From: SIG440 sp045578305
GTDB lineage: Bacteria; Bacillota; Clostridia; Monoglobales; Monoglobaceae
Length of the DNA stretch: 13,257 nt
Direction of reading: 5' to 3'
Assembly: GCA_045578305.1 (NCBI GenBank)
Contig: JAZNKA010000004.1
Location: 1-13,257 of the forward strand
Of the stretch, positions 1 through 7,979 are shown in pieces. The translations under genes were made by a program, and so were the position numbers. Below the pieces are notes generated by a model that was not told the origin of the DNA, searched no databases, and worked only from the letters and a program-made list of their open reading frames with translations. The first letter of the stretch is position 1. Each line of letters starts with the position of its first letter.

Positions 1-1139
1 ACAACAATATACTCAACCGATGGCGCAGTTGTCACCAAATCAAGGTTGTATTCACGTTCCAGACGCTCCTGAATAATCTCCATATGCAAAAGTCCCAAAA
101 ATCCGCAGCGGAAACCAAAGCCAAGCGCAACCGAATTCTCGGCTTCAAACTGAAGTGCCGCATCATTAAGCTGAAGCTTTTCAAGTGCATCTCTCAAATC
201 GTTGTACCTTGCACCGTCTGCAGGATACACGCCCGAATATACCATCGGCTTTACTTCCTTGTATCCCGGAAGCGGCTCGCTTGCGCCTTTTGATGCTGTT
301 GTGATTGTGTCACCCACGCGCACATCGCGGACATTTTTTATGCTGGCTGCAACAAAGCCAACCTCGCCCGCCTTTATCTCGTCTGACGGCAGCATCCCCA
401 TCGGGTTGAGGTATCCCACCTCCACCACATCAAAGGTGCCGCCTGTTGCCATCATCTTGATTGTCTGCCCCGGTCTCAGCTTTCCGTCAATAACACGGAC
501 ATAAGCAATAGCACCCTTGTAGCTGTCATAATACGAGTCAAAAATCAGCGCCTTAAGTGGAGCGTTCTCGTCGCCGCTTGGGGCAGGAACCGTCTCGACA
601 ACCTTTTCAAGAACAGACTCGATATTTATTCCGTTCTTTGCCGAAATCTGCGGTGCAGTTTCGGCCTCAATTCCTATTACATCTTCAATTTCTTTTTTGA
701 CCACCTCGGGCTGAGCGCTGGGCAGGTCAATTTTGTTGATTACCGGCACAAGCTCCAGATCATGTTCAAGTGCAAGATAGGTGTTCGCAAGGGTCTGCGC
801 CTCTATCCCCTGCGCCGCATCAACAATTAAAATCGCACCCTCGCACGCAGCAAGGCTTCTTGAAACCTCATAGTTGAAGTCCACGTGCCCCGGCGTGTCA
901 ATCAGGTTGAGGACATACTTCTGCCCATCCTTTGCCGAATACAAAAGCCGTACCGCGCGCGCCTTTATGGTAATGCCGCGCTCGCGCTCAAGCTCCATAT
1001 TGTCAAGAATCTGCGCCTGCATCTCGCGACTTGTAAGCGCCCCTGTAAGCTCCAAAAGTCTGTCCGCAAGGGTTGACTTTCCGTGGTCTATATGCGCAAT
1101 AATCGAAAAATTGCGTATGTTTTTCTGATATTCGTTCAC
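1..1139 (-). CDS. lepA: Elongation factor 4 (LepA), N-terminal ~380 residues, partial
   Basis: LepA/EF4 is a cytoplasmic translational GTPase that acts on the ribosome (back-translocation, initiation and assembly roles). The reading frame runs off the left edge, so about 379 of roughly 600 residues are present. Visible motifs are the G1 loop (AHIDHGKSTL, near residue 15), the switch region with ERERGITIKA, G3 (DTPGH), G4 (NKIDLP), and after the GTPase domain the typical GFRCGFLGLLHMEI stretch and PSVEYIVV. The start is GTG at 1137-1139. An in-frame TAA lies directly before it, so no longer start is possible, and GGAAGG lies about 10 nt upstream. It follows galE by 27 nt on the same strand and is probably co-transcribed with it. 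The C-terminal domains lie outside the window. Identification is secure. Confidence 0.97.
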   Translation of the reverse strand, partial: MNEYQKNIRNFSIIAHIDHGKSTLADRLLELTGALTSREMQAQILDNMELERERGITIKARAVRLLYSAKDGQKYVLNLIDTPGHVDFNYEVSRSLAACEGAILIVDAAQGIEAQTLANTYLALEHDLELVPVINKIDLPSAQPEVVKKEIEDVIGIEAETAPQISAKNGINIESVLEKVVETVPAPSGDENAPLKALIFDSYYDSYKGAIAYVRVIDGKLRPGQTIKMMATGGTFDVVEVGYLNPMGMLPSDEIKAGEVGFVAASIKNVRDVRVGDTITTASKGASEPLPGYKEVKPMVYSGVYPADGARYNDLRDALEKLQLNDAALQFEAENSVALGFGFRCGFLGLLHMEIIQERLEREYNLDLVTTAPSVEYIV

Positions 1140-1166
1140 TTAATCTTTTCCTTCCAATTCTATCAT

Positions 1167-2183
1167 TTATGCCTCTTTGTAACCGTTTGGATTTTTCTGT
1201 TGCCAATTCCACGAAGTTGCACACATATCCTCCAGAGTGCGTTTTGCCTCAAATCCAATCTCTTCTTTTGCTTTTTTGGGGTCTGCAAAGCAAGCATCAA
1301 TATCCCCCGGGCGTCTTGCCTCGATTTCATAAGGCAGCTCTCGTCCGCAAGCCTTGCCAAACGCCGCTATCATATCAAGCACGCTGTAGCCCGTGCCTGT
1401 TCCCAGGTTGTATGTGACAACGCCTGCCTCGTTTTCGATTTTTCTGAGTGCGCACAAATGTCCGTCCGCCAAATCAAGCACATGGATATAGTCGCGCACG
1501 CCTGTGCCGTCATGTGTATCATAATCATTGCCAAAGACATGGACCAAATCGCGTTTTCCCACCGCAACCTGGGCAATATAGGGCATAAGATTGTTTGGAA
1601 TACCCTGCGGGTCCTCACCAATCATACCGCTTTCGTGCGCACCAACCGGATTGAAGTACCTGAGGATTGCAATTCCCCACTCGGGGTCGCTTACTGCCAC
1701 GTCTCTCAAAATTTCCTCTATCATAAGCTTTGTTCTGCCATAAGGATTTGTGCACGAAAGCTCAAAATCCTCGCGTATCGGGACACTCTTGGGCTTGCCA
1801 TAAACCGTTGCCGACGAGCTGAAAACCAGCTTCTTCACGCCAAACTCCGACATAAGCTCGCAAAGATTTACTGTGCTTAAGATATTGTTGTGATAATACC
1901 AAAGTGGCTTTTGAACTGATTCTCCAACCGCCTTAAGACCTGCAAAATGGATTACCGCATCAAATTTGTTTTCTTCAAAAACGAGTCTTAACGCATCTTT
2001 GTCAACCATATCCAACTTATAAAACTGAACTTCTTTACCTGTAATTTCTTCAACTCTTTTAAGAGCTTCTTCCGAACTGTTTAAAAGATTGTCAACGACA
2101 GTAACCTCGTATCCTGCCTCCAAAAGCTGCACAGTCGTATGACTTCCTATGTATCCCGCACCGCCTGTAACCAATATATGCAT
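1167..2183 (-). CDS. galE: UDP-glucose 4-epimerase
   Basis: GalE interconverts UDP-glucose and UDP-galactose with bound NAD (Leloir pathway and supply of sugars for surface polysaccharides). It is a cytosolic short-chain dehydrogenase/reductase. The 338-residue length is normal for the family. Seen: an N-terminal Rossmann motif GGAGYIG (residues 7-13), Asp31 and Asn32 after the second strand, the serine cluster SSS at 122-124 and the catalytic pair Tyr148/Lys152 in YGRTK, then RYFNPVGAH and the RPGD motif near the C-terminus. The ATG start has a very strong AGGAGG site 7-8 nt upstream. It sits 48 nt downstream of rpoD and 27 nt upstream of lepA. I see no terminator between these genes, so it is likely part of the dgt-dnaG-rpoD transcript. 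A metabolic epimerase between rpoD and lepA is an unusual neighbour. Substrate range (UDP-Glc versus UDP-GlcNAc) cannot be read from the sequence. Confidence 0.96.
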   Translation of the reverse strand: MHILVTGGAGYIGSHTTVQLLEAGYEVTVVDNLLNSSEEALKRVEEITGKEVQFYKLDMVDKDALRLVFEENKFDAVIHFAGLKAVGESVQKPLWYYHNNILSTVNLCELMSEFGVKKLVFSSSATVYGKPKSVPIREDFELSCTNPYGRTKLMIEEILRDVAVSDPEWGIAILRYFNPVGAHESGMIGEDPQGIPNNLMPYIAQVAVGKRDLVHVFGNDYDTHDGTGVRDYIHVLDLADGHLCALRKIENEAGVVTYNLGTGTGYSVLDMIAAFGKACGRELPYEIEARRPGDIDACFADPKKAKEEIGFEAKRTLEDMCATSWNWQQKNPNGYKEA

Positions 2184-2231
2184 AATTTTTACCTCCTCTT
2201 AAAATATATGTTCGCTCCCCAAACAAAATTT

Positions 2232-3383
2232 CTATTCAAGATAATCCTTAAGCTTTTTGCTGCGGCTGGGGTGTCTGAGTTTTCTGAGTGCCTTTGCCTC
2301 AATCTGACGAATTCTTTCACGAGTAACATTAAACTCCTTGCCAACTTCTTCCAAAGTTCTTGCCCGACCGTTGTCAAGACCGAATCTCAGCCTTAAAACC
2401 TTTTCTTCTCGGGGAGTAAGAGTGCTAAGAACATCAACAAGCTGTTCTTTAAGAAGTCTGAATGTCGCCGCATCCTGAGGTGCAGGAGTCTCATTGTCCT
2501 GGATAAAGTCGCCCAAATGACTGTCCTCTTCCTCGCCGATAGGAGTCTCAAGCGAAACCGGCTCCTGAGCAATTTTCATAATTTCGCCCACCTTGTCAAT
2601 CGGCATATTAAGCTCTTTTGCAATCTCCTCGGGAAGCGGGTCGCGGCCAAGCTCCTGAACAAGCTGGCGTGTAACCCTTATAAGCTTGTTTATTGTCTCG
2701 ACCATATGCACCGGAATTCGAATGGTCCTTGCCTGGTCAGCAATCGCACGGGTTATCGCCTGTCTTATCCACCATGTCGCATAGGTACTGAACTTGTAAC
2801 CCTTTGTATAGTCAAACTTTTCAACCGCCTTAATAAGACCAAGGTTACCCTCCTGAATAAGGTCCAAAAACAGCATACCCCTGCCCACATATCTTTTTGC
2901 GATACTTACAACAAGTCTTAGGTTAGCTTCAGCTAACCTGCGTTTTGCTTCCTCATCACCCTCGACCATTTTCTGTGCGAGCTCTGCCTCTTCCGCATTC
3001 GAAAGCAAGGGTACTTTACCAATTTCCTTAAGGTACATACGAACAGGGTCATCAATGCTGACGCTGTCAGGCACGCTCAGATCCGCAAGCTCGTCTTCGC
3101 TTATTTCAAAATCCTCATCAACATCTTCAAGCTCAGGAAGCTCATCTCCGAAATTTCCTATAATTTCAATGCCCTGTTTTTCAAGAAAGTCATAAATTCT
3201 CTCAATCTGTTCGGCGTCCATTTCTACCGCTTCAAGCTTTGCAATAATTTCGCCGTACGAAATCTCACCATTCTTCTTTCCAAGTTCTACAAGCTCCTGA
3301 ACGGCTTGCTTCTGGGCATCCTTTGATACCGTTTTGTTCATTTCCTTTGTTTCTTTTACCCCGGCTTTTTCTTTGTTACTCAT
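2232..3383 (-). CDS. rpoD: Primary RNA polymerase sigma factor RpoD/SigA
   Basis: This is the housekeeping sigma-70 factor that directs RNA polymerase to TTGACA/TATAAT promoters such as those seen in this window. Its 383 residues match the short SigA type of Bacillota. Domains in order: region 1.1 (about 25-80), an acidic linker (about 80-105), region 1.2 (about 112-140, DPVRMYLKEIG), region 2 (about 154-225, with the -10-reading FSTYATWWIRQAI and the core-binding DLIQEGNLGLIKAVEKF), region 3 (about 232-300), and region 4 (about 320-383, with helix-turn-helix TLEEVGKEFNVTRERIRQIE). The ATG start has AAAGG about 10 nt upstream, next to the dnaG stop codon. The gap to dnaG is 15 nt, so the two are clearly in one operon. 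A later Met at residue 15 is a possible but less likely start. Nothing essential is missing. Confidence 0.98.
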   Translation of the reverse strand: MSNKEKAGVKETKEMNKTVSKDAQKQAVQELVELGKKNGEISYGEIIAKLEAVEMDAEQIERIYDFLEKQGIEIIGNFGDELPELEDVDEDFEISEDELADLSVPDSVSIDDPVRMYLKEIGKVPLLSNAEEAELAQKMVEGDEEAKRRLAEANLRLVVSIAKRYVGRGMLFLDLIQEGNLGLIKAVEKFDYTKGYKFSTYATWWIRQAITRAIADQARTIRIPVHMVETINKLIRVTRQLVQELGRDPLPEEIAKELNMPIDKVGEIMKIAQEPVSLETPIGEEEDSHLGDFIQDNETPAPQDAATFRLLKEQLVDVLSTLTPREEKVLRLRFGLDNGRARTLEEVGKEFNVTRERIRQIEAKALRKLRHPSRSKKLKDYLE

Positions 3384-3398
3384 ACTGTTTTCGCCTTT

Positions 3399-5180
3399 CT
3401 ATTTTTTATCTTTTTTCAATCTGTTCATTATTTCCTGAAGCTTTTCGGTGTCTCCGCCCTCGTCAATATTTTTTTCCTCTTGCTTCATATGATAACTCTT
3501 TATTATTTTAAGCGGAAGCAATGCCGCTTCTTTGCGGTTGTCCACATTTTTATCGTCCGAAAGAATTTCTGACACGCGCCCCGCATCTTCCTCTGGGAAC
3601 TCGGCAAGAATTTTCAGGACATTGATTTTTTCGTTTCTTTTGTGCCAGTCAAAAATGATTTGCGCCAACTTTCTGTGCAGCCCCTCCGAAAAATCCTCAG
3701 GCGCAAGCCTCTCCGAAACATCCAGAAAAACCTCTTTTTCCGAAATCAGATTAAGCATCAGCTTTTCGGCGTTAAAAACTCTCATTTTTTCAAGGTCTTG
3801 TCTACCGCCTGTGCGCGCCTCAAACTCCCGTTTTTCAAGTCGTTGCTCTTTAAAAGCATTTCCGCGCCGATTCTTAAGCGCAATATTGGTCACATGCGTC
3901 TTGATGCTCTCGGGCGAAACATCTGTTTTTCGAGCAATCTTTTTTATATAAATCTCGCGTTCGACATCGTTTTTTATATTTGCAAGAATTCTTGCAATTT
4001 GCTCGACAAACTCTATCTTTTCAACAGTATCGTCAAGATTATATTGTTTCTCGATTTTGCCTATTTTATACTCAATAAAGCTTTCTGCGCCATTCACCAG
4101 ATGCTCAAACATCTCTTTGCCCTTGGTGTTTATATACTCATCAGGGTCCTTGGCGTCGTTAATTGTCAAAACACGGGTTTTTATCTCTGCCTCTCTCAAA
4201 ATTTCGCCTGCGCGGTCGGTCGCCTTTTGCCCCGCCTCGTCAGCATCATAGCAAAGCACAGCTTTGTCCGCGTAGCGCTTCAGCAGCTCGGCTTGTTCGG
4301 GCGTAAACGCCGTGCCAAGCGATGCAACTGCATTGTCAAATCCGTTCTGATGAAGTGAAACAACGTCCATATACCCCTCCACCAAAAGAAACTGCCCCGC
4401 TTTGGAATTTTTGGCGATGTTCATAGCAAAAAGGTTTTCTTTCTTTTTATAAACAAGCGTCTCGGGCGAATTAAGATACTTTGCCTGATTATCCACAAGA
4501 GTTCTTCCGCCAAAAGCGATTACATTGCCCCTAAGGTCAATTATCGGAAACATAACTCTGCCCCTGAAGACATCATACGCCGTACCATTCTCACGTTTTT
4601 TGGCAAGTCCGCCCTCAACAAGCTCTGCCTCGGTATAACCTTTCGTTTTCATAAAATCCACAAGGCTTGTCCATGTATCGGGAGCAAACCCAAGTCCAAA
4701 CGACTTTATTGTGGAGTTTGAAAGACCTCTGCCCCGAAGATACTCAATCGCCGCCTCTCCGCCGCTGCCTGTAAGCTTAGCGAAGAAAAACCTTGCCGCC
4801 TCGGCGTTCATTTCGTACATACGCTTCTTTTTTTCATGAATGGCGTTTGCCCTGTCTCTTTCAGCACCGCTTCTGAAGTCCGGTATCGCAACCCCCGACC
4901 TTTCGGCAAGAAGCTTGACAGCTTCCATAAAATCAAGATTTTCCTTTGCCATAACAAAATGTATAACAGTACCACCGGCACCGCAACCAAAACAATGAAA
5001 AAGCTGCTTGTCGGGCGAGACCGAAAACGACGGAGTCTTTTTGTCGTTGTGAAGCGGGCAAAGCGCCTGATAACGATTTCCTACTCTTTTCAAAGTGGTG
5101 TACTGCGAAATCAGGTCCACTATATCATTTTTTGCTATAACTTCATCAATAAAGTCCTGAAAATCAACGGACTGTTTCAC
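3399..5180 (-). CDS. dnaG: DNA primase DnaG
   Basis: DnaG makes the RNA primers for DNA replication and works with the replicative helicase at the fork. With the GTG start chosen here it has 593 residues, normal for the family. Seen: the N-terminal CHC2-type zinc-binding domain (Cys41, His44, Cys63, Cys66), a catalytic core with the TOPRIM fold (VEGYMD with Glu268; CYDADEAG with Asp312 and Asp314), and a C-terminal helicase-interaction region (about 440-593), less conserved as usual. Start choice: GTG at 5178-5180 has AGAGAGGTGA about 4-6 nt upstream. A TTG at 5213 would add 11 residues but has only GAGGA about 11 nt upstream, and the extra residues look unlike a DnaG N-terminus. It follows dgt by 68 nt and precedes rpoD by 15 nt, the classical dnaG-rpoD arrangement. 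Confidence 0.97.
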   Translation of the reverse strand: MKQSVDFQDFIDEVIAKNDIVDLISQYTTLKRVGNRYQALCPLHNDKKTPSFSVSPDKQLFHCFGCGAGGTVIHFVMAKENLDFMEAVKLLAERSGVAIPDFRSGAERDRANAIHEKKKRMYEMNAEAARFFFAKLTGSGGEAAIEYLRGRGLSNSTIKSFGLGFAPDTWTSLVDFMKTKGYTEAELVEGGLAKKRENGTAYDVFRGRVMFPIIDLRGNVIAFGGRTLVDNQAKYLNSPETLVYKKKENLFAMNIAKNSKAGQFLLVEGYMDVVSLHQNGFDNAVASLGTAFTPEQAELLKRYADKAVLCYDADEAGQKATDRAGEILREAEIKTRVLTINDAKDPDEYINTKGKEMFEHLVNGAESFIEYKIGKIEKQYNLDDTVEKIEFVEQIARILANIKNDVEREIYIKKIARKTDVSPESIKTHVTNIALKNRRGNAFKEQRLEKREFEARTGGRQDLEKMRVFNAEKLMLNLISEKEVFLDVSERLAPEDFSEGLHRKLAQIIFDWHKRNEKINVLKILAEFPEEDAGRVSEILSDDKNVDNRKEAALLPLKIIKSYHMKQEEKNIDEGGDTEKLQEIMNRLKKDKK

Positions 5181-5248
5181 TCGTATCACCTCTCTATTAT
5201 TTATTCGACACAAAGTCGCAATTTCCTCGTTAAAAAAATTTTATTATT

Positions 5249-6247
5249 TCAAATGTTCCACGATTTTGGCACAAAAAGCTCTTCAAAAAGTGACACCGCA
5301 TATCTATCACTCATTCCGGCAATAAAGTCCCTGACAACAATGGTCACATCATCGCTGCAGCTTGCTGCACGCATATTTTCGGGTATAAGCCCGGGGTTTT
5401 GGACAAGCTTTTCAAAAAGCGCCTCCACCACCGCATAGTATTTCCCCTCTTCGCTTTTTGCATAAGGATTTTTGTAGACATTGGCAAACATAAATTTGCG
5501 AAGTCCCATCATTGCATCATAAGCCTCCGGTGTCATTTTTATATCATCCTTGTCCATACTTGCCTCTATCATACTGTGTATAAGAGTGCTTATTCTTTGC
5601 GAATGACCGACCCCCAAAATCTCCGAAAACTCGGCAGGGATATCCGATTCCTCAAGAACTCCGGCGCGTATTGCATCGTCTATATCGTGATTTACATAAG
5701 CAATGCGGTCAGAAAGCCTGACAATCTTGCCCTCCAGAGTCTGTGGCTGTTTTGCGCCTGTGTGACACAAAATTCCGTCCCGCACCTCGTGCGTAAGGTT
5801 AAGTCCGCCCTTCCTCTCCAGAATATTTACAACCCTCAGACTTTGCTCATTGTGCCTGAAGCCCTGCGCACAAAGCTCGTCAAGCGCGCTTTCGCCTGTG
5901 TGCCCAAACGGAGTGTGCCCCAAATCATGTCCCAAGGCAATCGCCTCAGTCAAATCCTCATTAAGCCTCAGCGCCCTTGCAACCGTTCTTGCAATCTGCG
6001 ACACCTCAAGCGTATGTGTAAGCCGCGTCCTATAGTGGTCGCCCTCGGGCACAAGAAACACCTGAGTCTTGTGTTTAAGCCGCCTGAATGCCTTGGCATG
6101 TATAATCCGGTCGCGGTCACGCTGAAACGCAGTGCGTATATCACATTCCTCTTCATTCCTTGCTCTGCCGCTACTCTCGGCACTAAGGCAGGCATACCGA
6201 CTGAGTGTATTTCTTTCAAGTTCCTCCATTTTTTCGCGCAGGGTCAT
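5249..6247 (-). CDS. dgt: Deoxyguanosinetriphosphate triphosphohydrolase-like HD-domain dNTPase
   Basis: Enzymes of this family hydrolyse dNTPs (often dGTP) to the deoxynucleoside and triphosphate, controlling the dNTP pool. The protein has 332 residues, the short type-2 form common in Clostridia. The HD metal-binding signature is visible: His78 in RTRLTHTLEVSQ, His107-Asp108 in GHDLGHTPFGHTGE, and a later Asp180 in VRLSDRIAYVNHDIDD. An N-terminal SAESSGRAR stretch is also typical. The ATG start has AAAGGA about 9 nt upstream. It is the first gene of the minus-strand run leading to dnaG and rpoD, and faces trmK across a 138-nt divergent region. I found no strong promoter for it in that region. 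Exact nucleotide preference cannot be inferred. Confidence 0.93.
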   Translation of the reverse strand: MTLREKMEELERNTLSRYACLSAESSGRARNEEECDIRTAFQRDRDRIIHAKAFRRLKHKTQVFLVPEGDHYRTRLTHTLEVSQIARTVARALRLNEDLTEAIALGHDLGHTPFGHTGESALDELCAQGFRHNEQSLRVVNILERKGGLNLTHEVRDGILCHTGAKQPQTLEGKIVRLSDRIAYVNHDIDDAIRAGVLEESDIPAEFSEILGVGHSQRISTLIHSMIEASMDKDDIKMTPEAYDAMMGLRKFMFANVYKNPYAKSEEGKYYAVVEALFEKLVQNPGLIPENMRAASCSDDVTIVVRDFIAGMSDRYAVSLFEELFVPKSWNI

Positions 6248-6323
6248 AACTTTTCGTCCTTTCAGAATGCTTTTATCTTTTCACAAATTACTTTCTACAT
6301 TTATCTCAAAATTCCTTTTTTTA

Positions 6324-6353
6324 TTGACAAATTATTGTTTGTAACTATATAAT
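6324..6353 (+). promoter_or_regulatory. Consensus housekeeping promoter of trmK-nif3
   Basis: A perfect TTGACA (-35, 6324-6329) and perfect TATAAT (-10, 6348-6353) are separated by 18 nt. Initiation is predicted near 6360, about 26 nt before the trmK GTG start. It lies in the 138-nt region between divergent dgt and trmK. On the opposite strand a weak TTGTCA overlaps this -35 box, but with only a poor GATAAA 19 nt away. Confidence 0.88.
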
Positions 6354-6385
6354 ATTCTTAAACAAACTCCTGCGAGGTGCAAAAA

Positions 6386-7087
6386 GTGACTCAAAATCAA
6401 AACAAGACAACGCTTTGTCTTAATCCAAGACTCCTGAAAATTGCTCAGCTTATTCCAAAAAGCCAATCGGTCGCCGACATCGGCACCGATCACGCATATA
6501 TTCCCGTGTGGGCAATTTCAAACAAAGTCTCAGAATTTGCAATCGCATCTGACATAAACAAAGGTCCGCTTGACCGCGCCGCACAAAACGTATCCGAATT
6601 CGGTCTTTTGGACAAAATATCACTCCGCCTGGGCGCAGGGCTTTCAACCGTCTCGCCGGGCGAGACAGACACCATCGTCGTTGCCGGTATGGGTGGTATA
6701 CTGATAGCAAACATCCTGAGCGATGCAAAAAATACCGTCAGTTCGGCAAAAACACTCATACTTCAGCCAATGACCGCCGCAAAAGAGCTTCGCGAATACC
6801 TTGTTGAAAACGGCTTTTGTATAAGTGAAGAACACCTTGTTGCCGAAGACGAAAAAATCTATAATATATTTACAATAACCATCGACGCGCCCCCTCGCAA
6901 ATATTCCGAGCGCGAGCTTATTTTAGGAAAAGACCTTGACAAAACCTCCCCCGAGCTTTTTGAAAGACACAGGCAAAACATCCTCAAAAAATACAAAAAC
7001 CGCGCTGATGGCCTCAAAAAATCCAACCGCGAAGATAATAAAGCTTTTCAAGACGAAATCAACAGACTTATTGAACTTTTAAAATAA
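6386..7087 (+). CDS. trmK: tRNA (adenine(22)-N1)-methyltransferase TrmK
   Basis: TrmK (YqfN family) uses S-adenosylmethionine to methylate N1 of A22 in tRNA. The 233-residue length fits. Seen: the SAM-binding motif ADIGTDHAYIP (residues 30-40), an acidic residue after the second strand (SDIN, about 56-58), IVVAGMGG (97-104) where the family has its conserved active-site loop, ILQPM (125-129), and a charged helical C-terminus typical of TrmK. Start choice: GTG at 6386 has GAGGTG 5-6 nt upstream. An in-frame GTG at 6377 would add three residues, but that codon is itself part of the Shine-Dalgarno sequence. It precedes nif3 by 13 nt, the conserved trmK-nif3 pair. In many Bacillota this pair lies directly downstream of rpoD in the same direction; here it diverges from dgt. 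Confidence 0.92.
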   Translation: MTQNQNKTTLCLNPRLLKIAQLIPKSQSVADIGTDHAYIPVWAISNKVSEFAIASDINKGPLDRAAQNVSEFGLLDKISLRLGAGLSTVSPGETDTIVVAGMGGILIANILSDAKNTVSSAKTLILQPMTAAKELREYLVENGFCISEEHLVAEDEKIYNIFTITIDAPPRKYSERELILGKDLDKTSPELFERHRQNILKKYKNRADGLKKSNREDNKAFQDEINRLIELLK

Positions 7088-7100
7088 AAGGAGAATACCT

Positions 7101-7901
7101 ATGATACGACTCTCAAAAATAACTGAAGAACTTGAGCTTGTCGCTCCGTCATATCTCAAATGCTCCTGGGATAATGTGGGGCTTTTGGTTGGCGACGAAA
7201 ACCAAAAAATCAGCCGTGTTTTTGTCTGCCTTGACATAACAAGTGCAAACGTCCGCGACGCAATTGACTTTGGTGCTGACCTTATAATCTCACATCATCC
7301 TCTTATTATGGAACCTCTTAAAAACATCACCGAGAACGGCATAACCCAAGGGATTGTCCGCATTCTTATCCAAAACAACATCTCGGCATTTTGTATGCAC
7401 ACCAGCTTTGACGCAGCAGACGGCGGAATGAACGACCTTCTTGCGCAAAAACTTGGTCTTGAAAACATCCGCAAATTCACACCCGACGAGGCTGTCGGCG
7501 AAGACGGCGAAAAGCTTGACGGCATAGGTCGCGTCGGCACGCTTGAGCGCCCGATGAGCCTTGCCCAATTTATTGCCTGCACAAAAACTGCTCTTGGCAG
7601 TGCCGCACTCAAATACTGCGGAAATCTTGACGAGCAAATTCAGACAGTTGCACTTTGTTCGGGCAGTGGCGGTTCCGAGCTTTATGCCGCATACAACTCG
7701 GGCGCAGATGTCTATGTAACTGCCGACCTCAAGCACGACCATGGCAGAATTGCACGCGAGCTTGGTCTTAATATAATCGATGCCGGTCACTTCGAGACCG
7801 AGAATATAATCTGCGAATTTCTGTCGGACTTCTTTTATCACCGTTTTCCCGAGATAGAGATAAAAGTTTCCGGGGCAGCGCCTTATTTTAAATCGCTGTA
7901 A
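7101..7901 (+). CDS. Nif3-like dinuclear metal centre hexameric protein (YqfO/GTP cyclohydrolase I type 2-like)
   Basis: This belongs to the Nif3/YbgI/YqfO family: cytosolic, toroid-forming proteins with a two-metal site whose reaction is not firmly settled (some are annotated as type 2 GTP cyclohydrolase I). At 266 residues it is the compact form without the PII/CutA-like inserted domain of longer YqfO proteins. Metal ligands are in ISHHPL (His65-His66), HTSFDAADGGMND (Asp104) and DAGHFETE (His230, Glu232). The conserved N-terminal CSWDNVGLLVGD is also present. The ATG start has AAGGAG about 8 nt upstream. It is co-transcribed with trmK, as in many Bacillota, suggesting a linked but still unclear role. 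The transcript ends at the hairpin at 7943-7976. Confidence 0.93.
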   Translation: MIRLSKITEELELVAPSYLKCSWDNVGLLVGDENQKISRVFVCLDITSANVRDAIDFGADLIISHHPLIMEPLKNITENGITQGIVRILIQNNISAFCMHTSFDAADGGMNDLLAQKLGLENIRKFTPDEAVGEDGEKLDGIGRVGTLERPMSLAQFIACTKTALGSAALKYCGNLDEQIQTVALCSGSGGSELYAAYNSGADVYVTADLKHDHGRIARELGLNIIDAGHFETENIICEFLSDFFYHRFPEIEIKVSGAAPYFKSL

Positions 7902-7912
7902 ATCTATTTTTC

Positions 7913-7931
7913 GGGCGAACACAGTTCGCCC
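7913..7931. repeat. REP-like GC-rich palindrome
   Basis: A perfect 8-bp inverted repeat GGGCGAAC-ACA-GTTCGCCC lies between the nif3 stop and the terminator hairpin. No T-run follows on either strand, so it is unlikely to be a terminator. On the minus strand it reads ATAG followed by GGGCGAAC, resembling the GTAG-footed REP palindromes found dispersed in many bacterial intergenic regions. Only one copy is in this window, so repeat status is an inference. Confidence 0.45.
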
Positions 7932-7942
7932 CTATTCAACAC

Positions 7943-7976
7943 AAAAGCAGAAACGAAAAATTTCGTTCCTGCTTTT
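7943..7976. terminator. Probable bidirectional intrinsic terminator between convergent operons
   Basis: Arms 7943-7958 and 7961-7976 form a 16-position stem with one A/C mismatch (AAAAGCAG... against ...CTGCTTTT). The A-rich foot gives a U-rich tail on whichever strand is read. It lies between the nif3 stop (7901) and the stop of the oppositely oriented peptidase gene (7980-7982), the expected place for a shared terminator. Confidence 0.8.
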
Positions 7977-7979
7977 AAT

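Noticed and set aside
1083..1880. A 265-codon plus-strand reading frame opposite galE and the start of lepA, and similar long plus-strand frames opposite dnaG and dgt
   Set aside because: They lie antisense to well-identified genes, have Cys/His-rich low-quality translations and lack ribosome sites; they are shadows of the GC-skewed coding strand.
6253..6329. A promoter for dgt on the minus strand (TTGTCA with GATAAA)
   Set aside because: The spacing is 19 nt and the -10 box matches only 4 of 6 bases. The dgt operon must have a promoter, but I cannot place it with confidence.
7290..7922. A 210-codon minus-strand frame antisense to nif3
   Set aside because: nif3 is certain from its metal-binding motifs. 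The antisense frame crosses the palindrome, resembles no protein and has no promoter.
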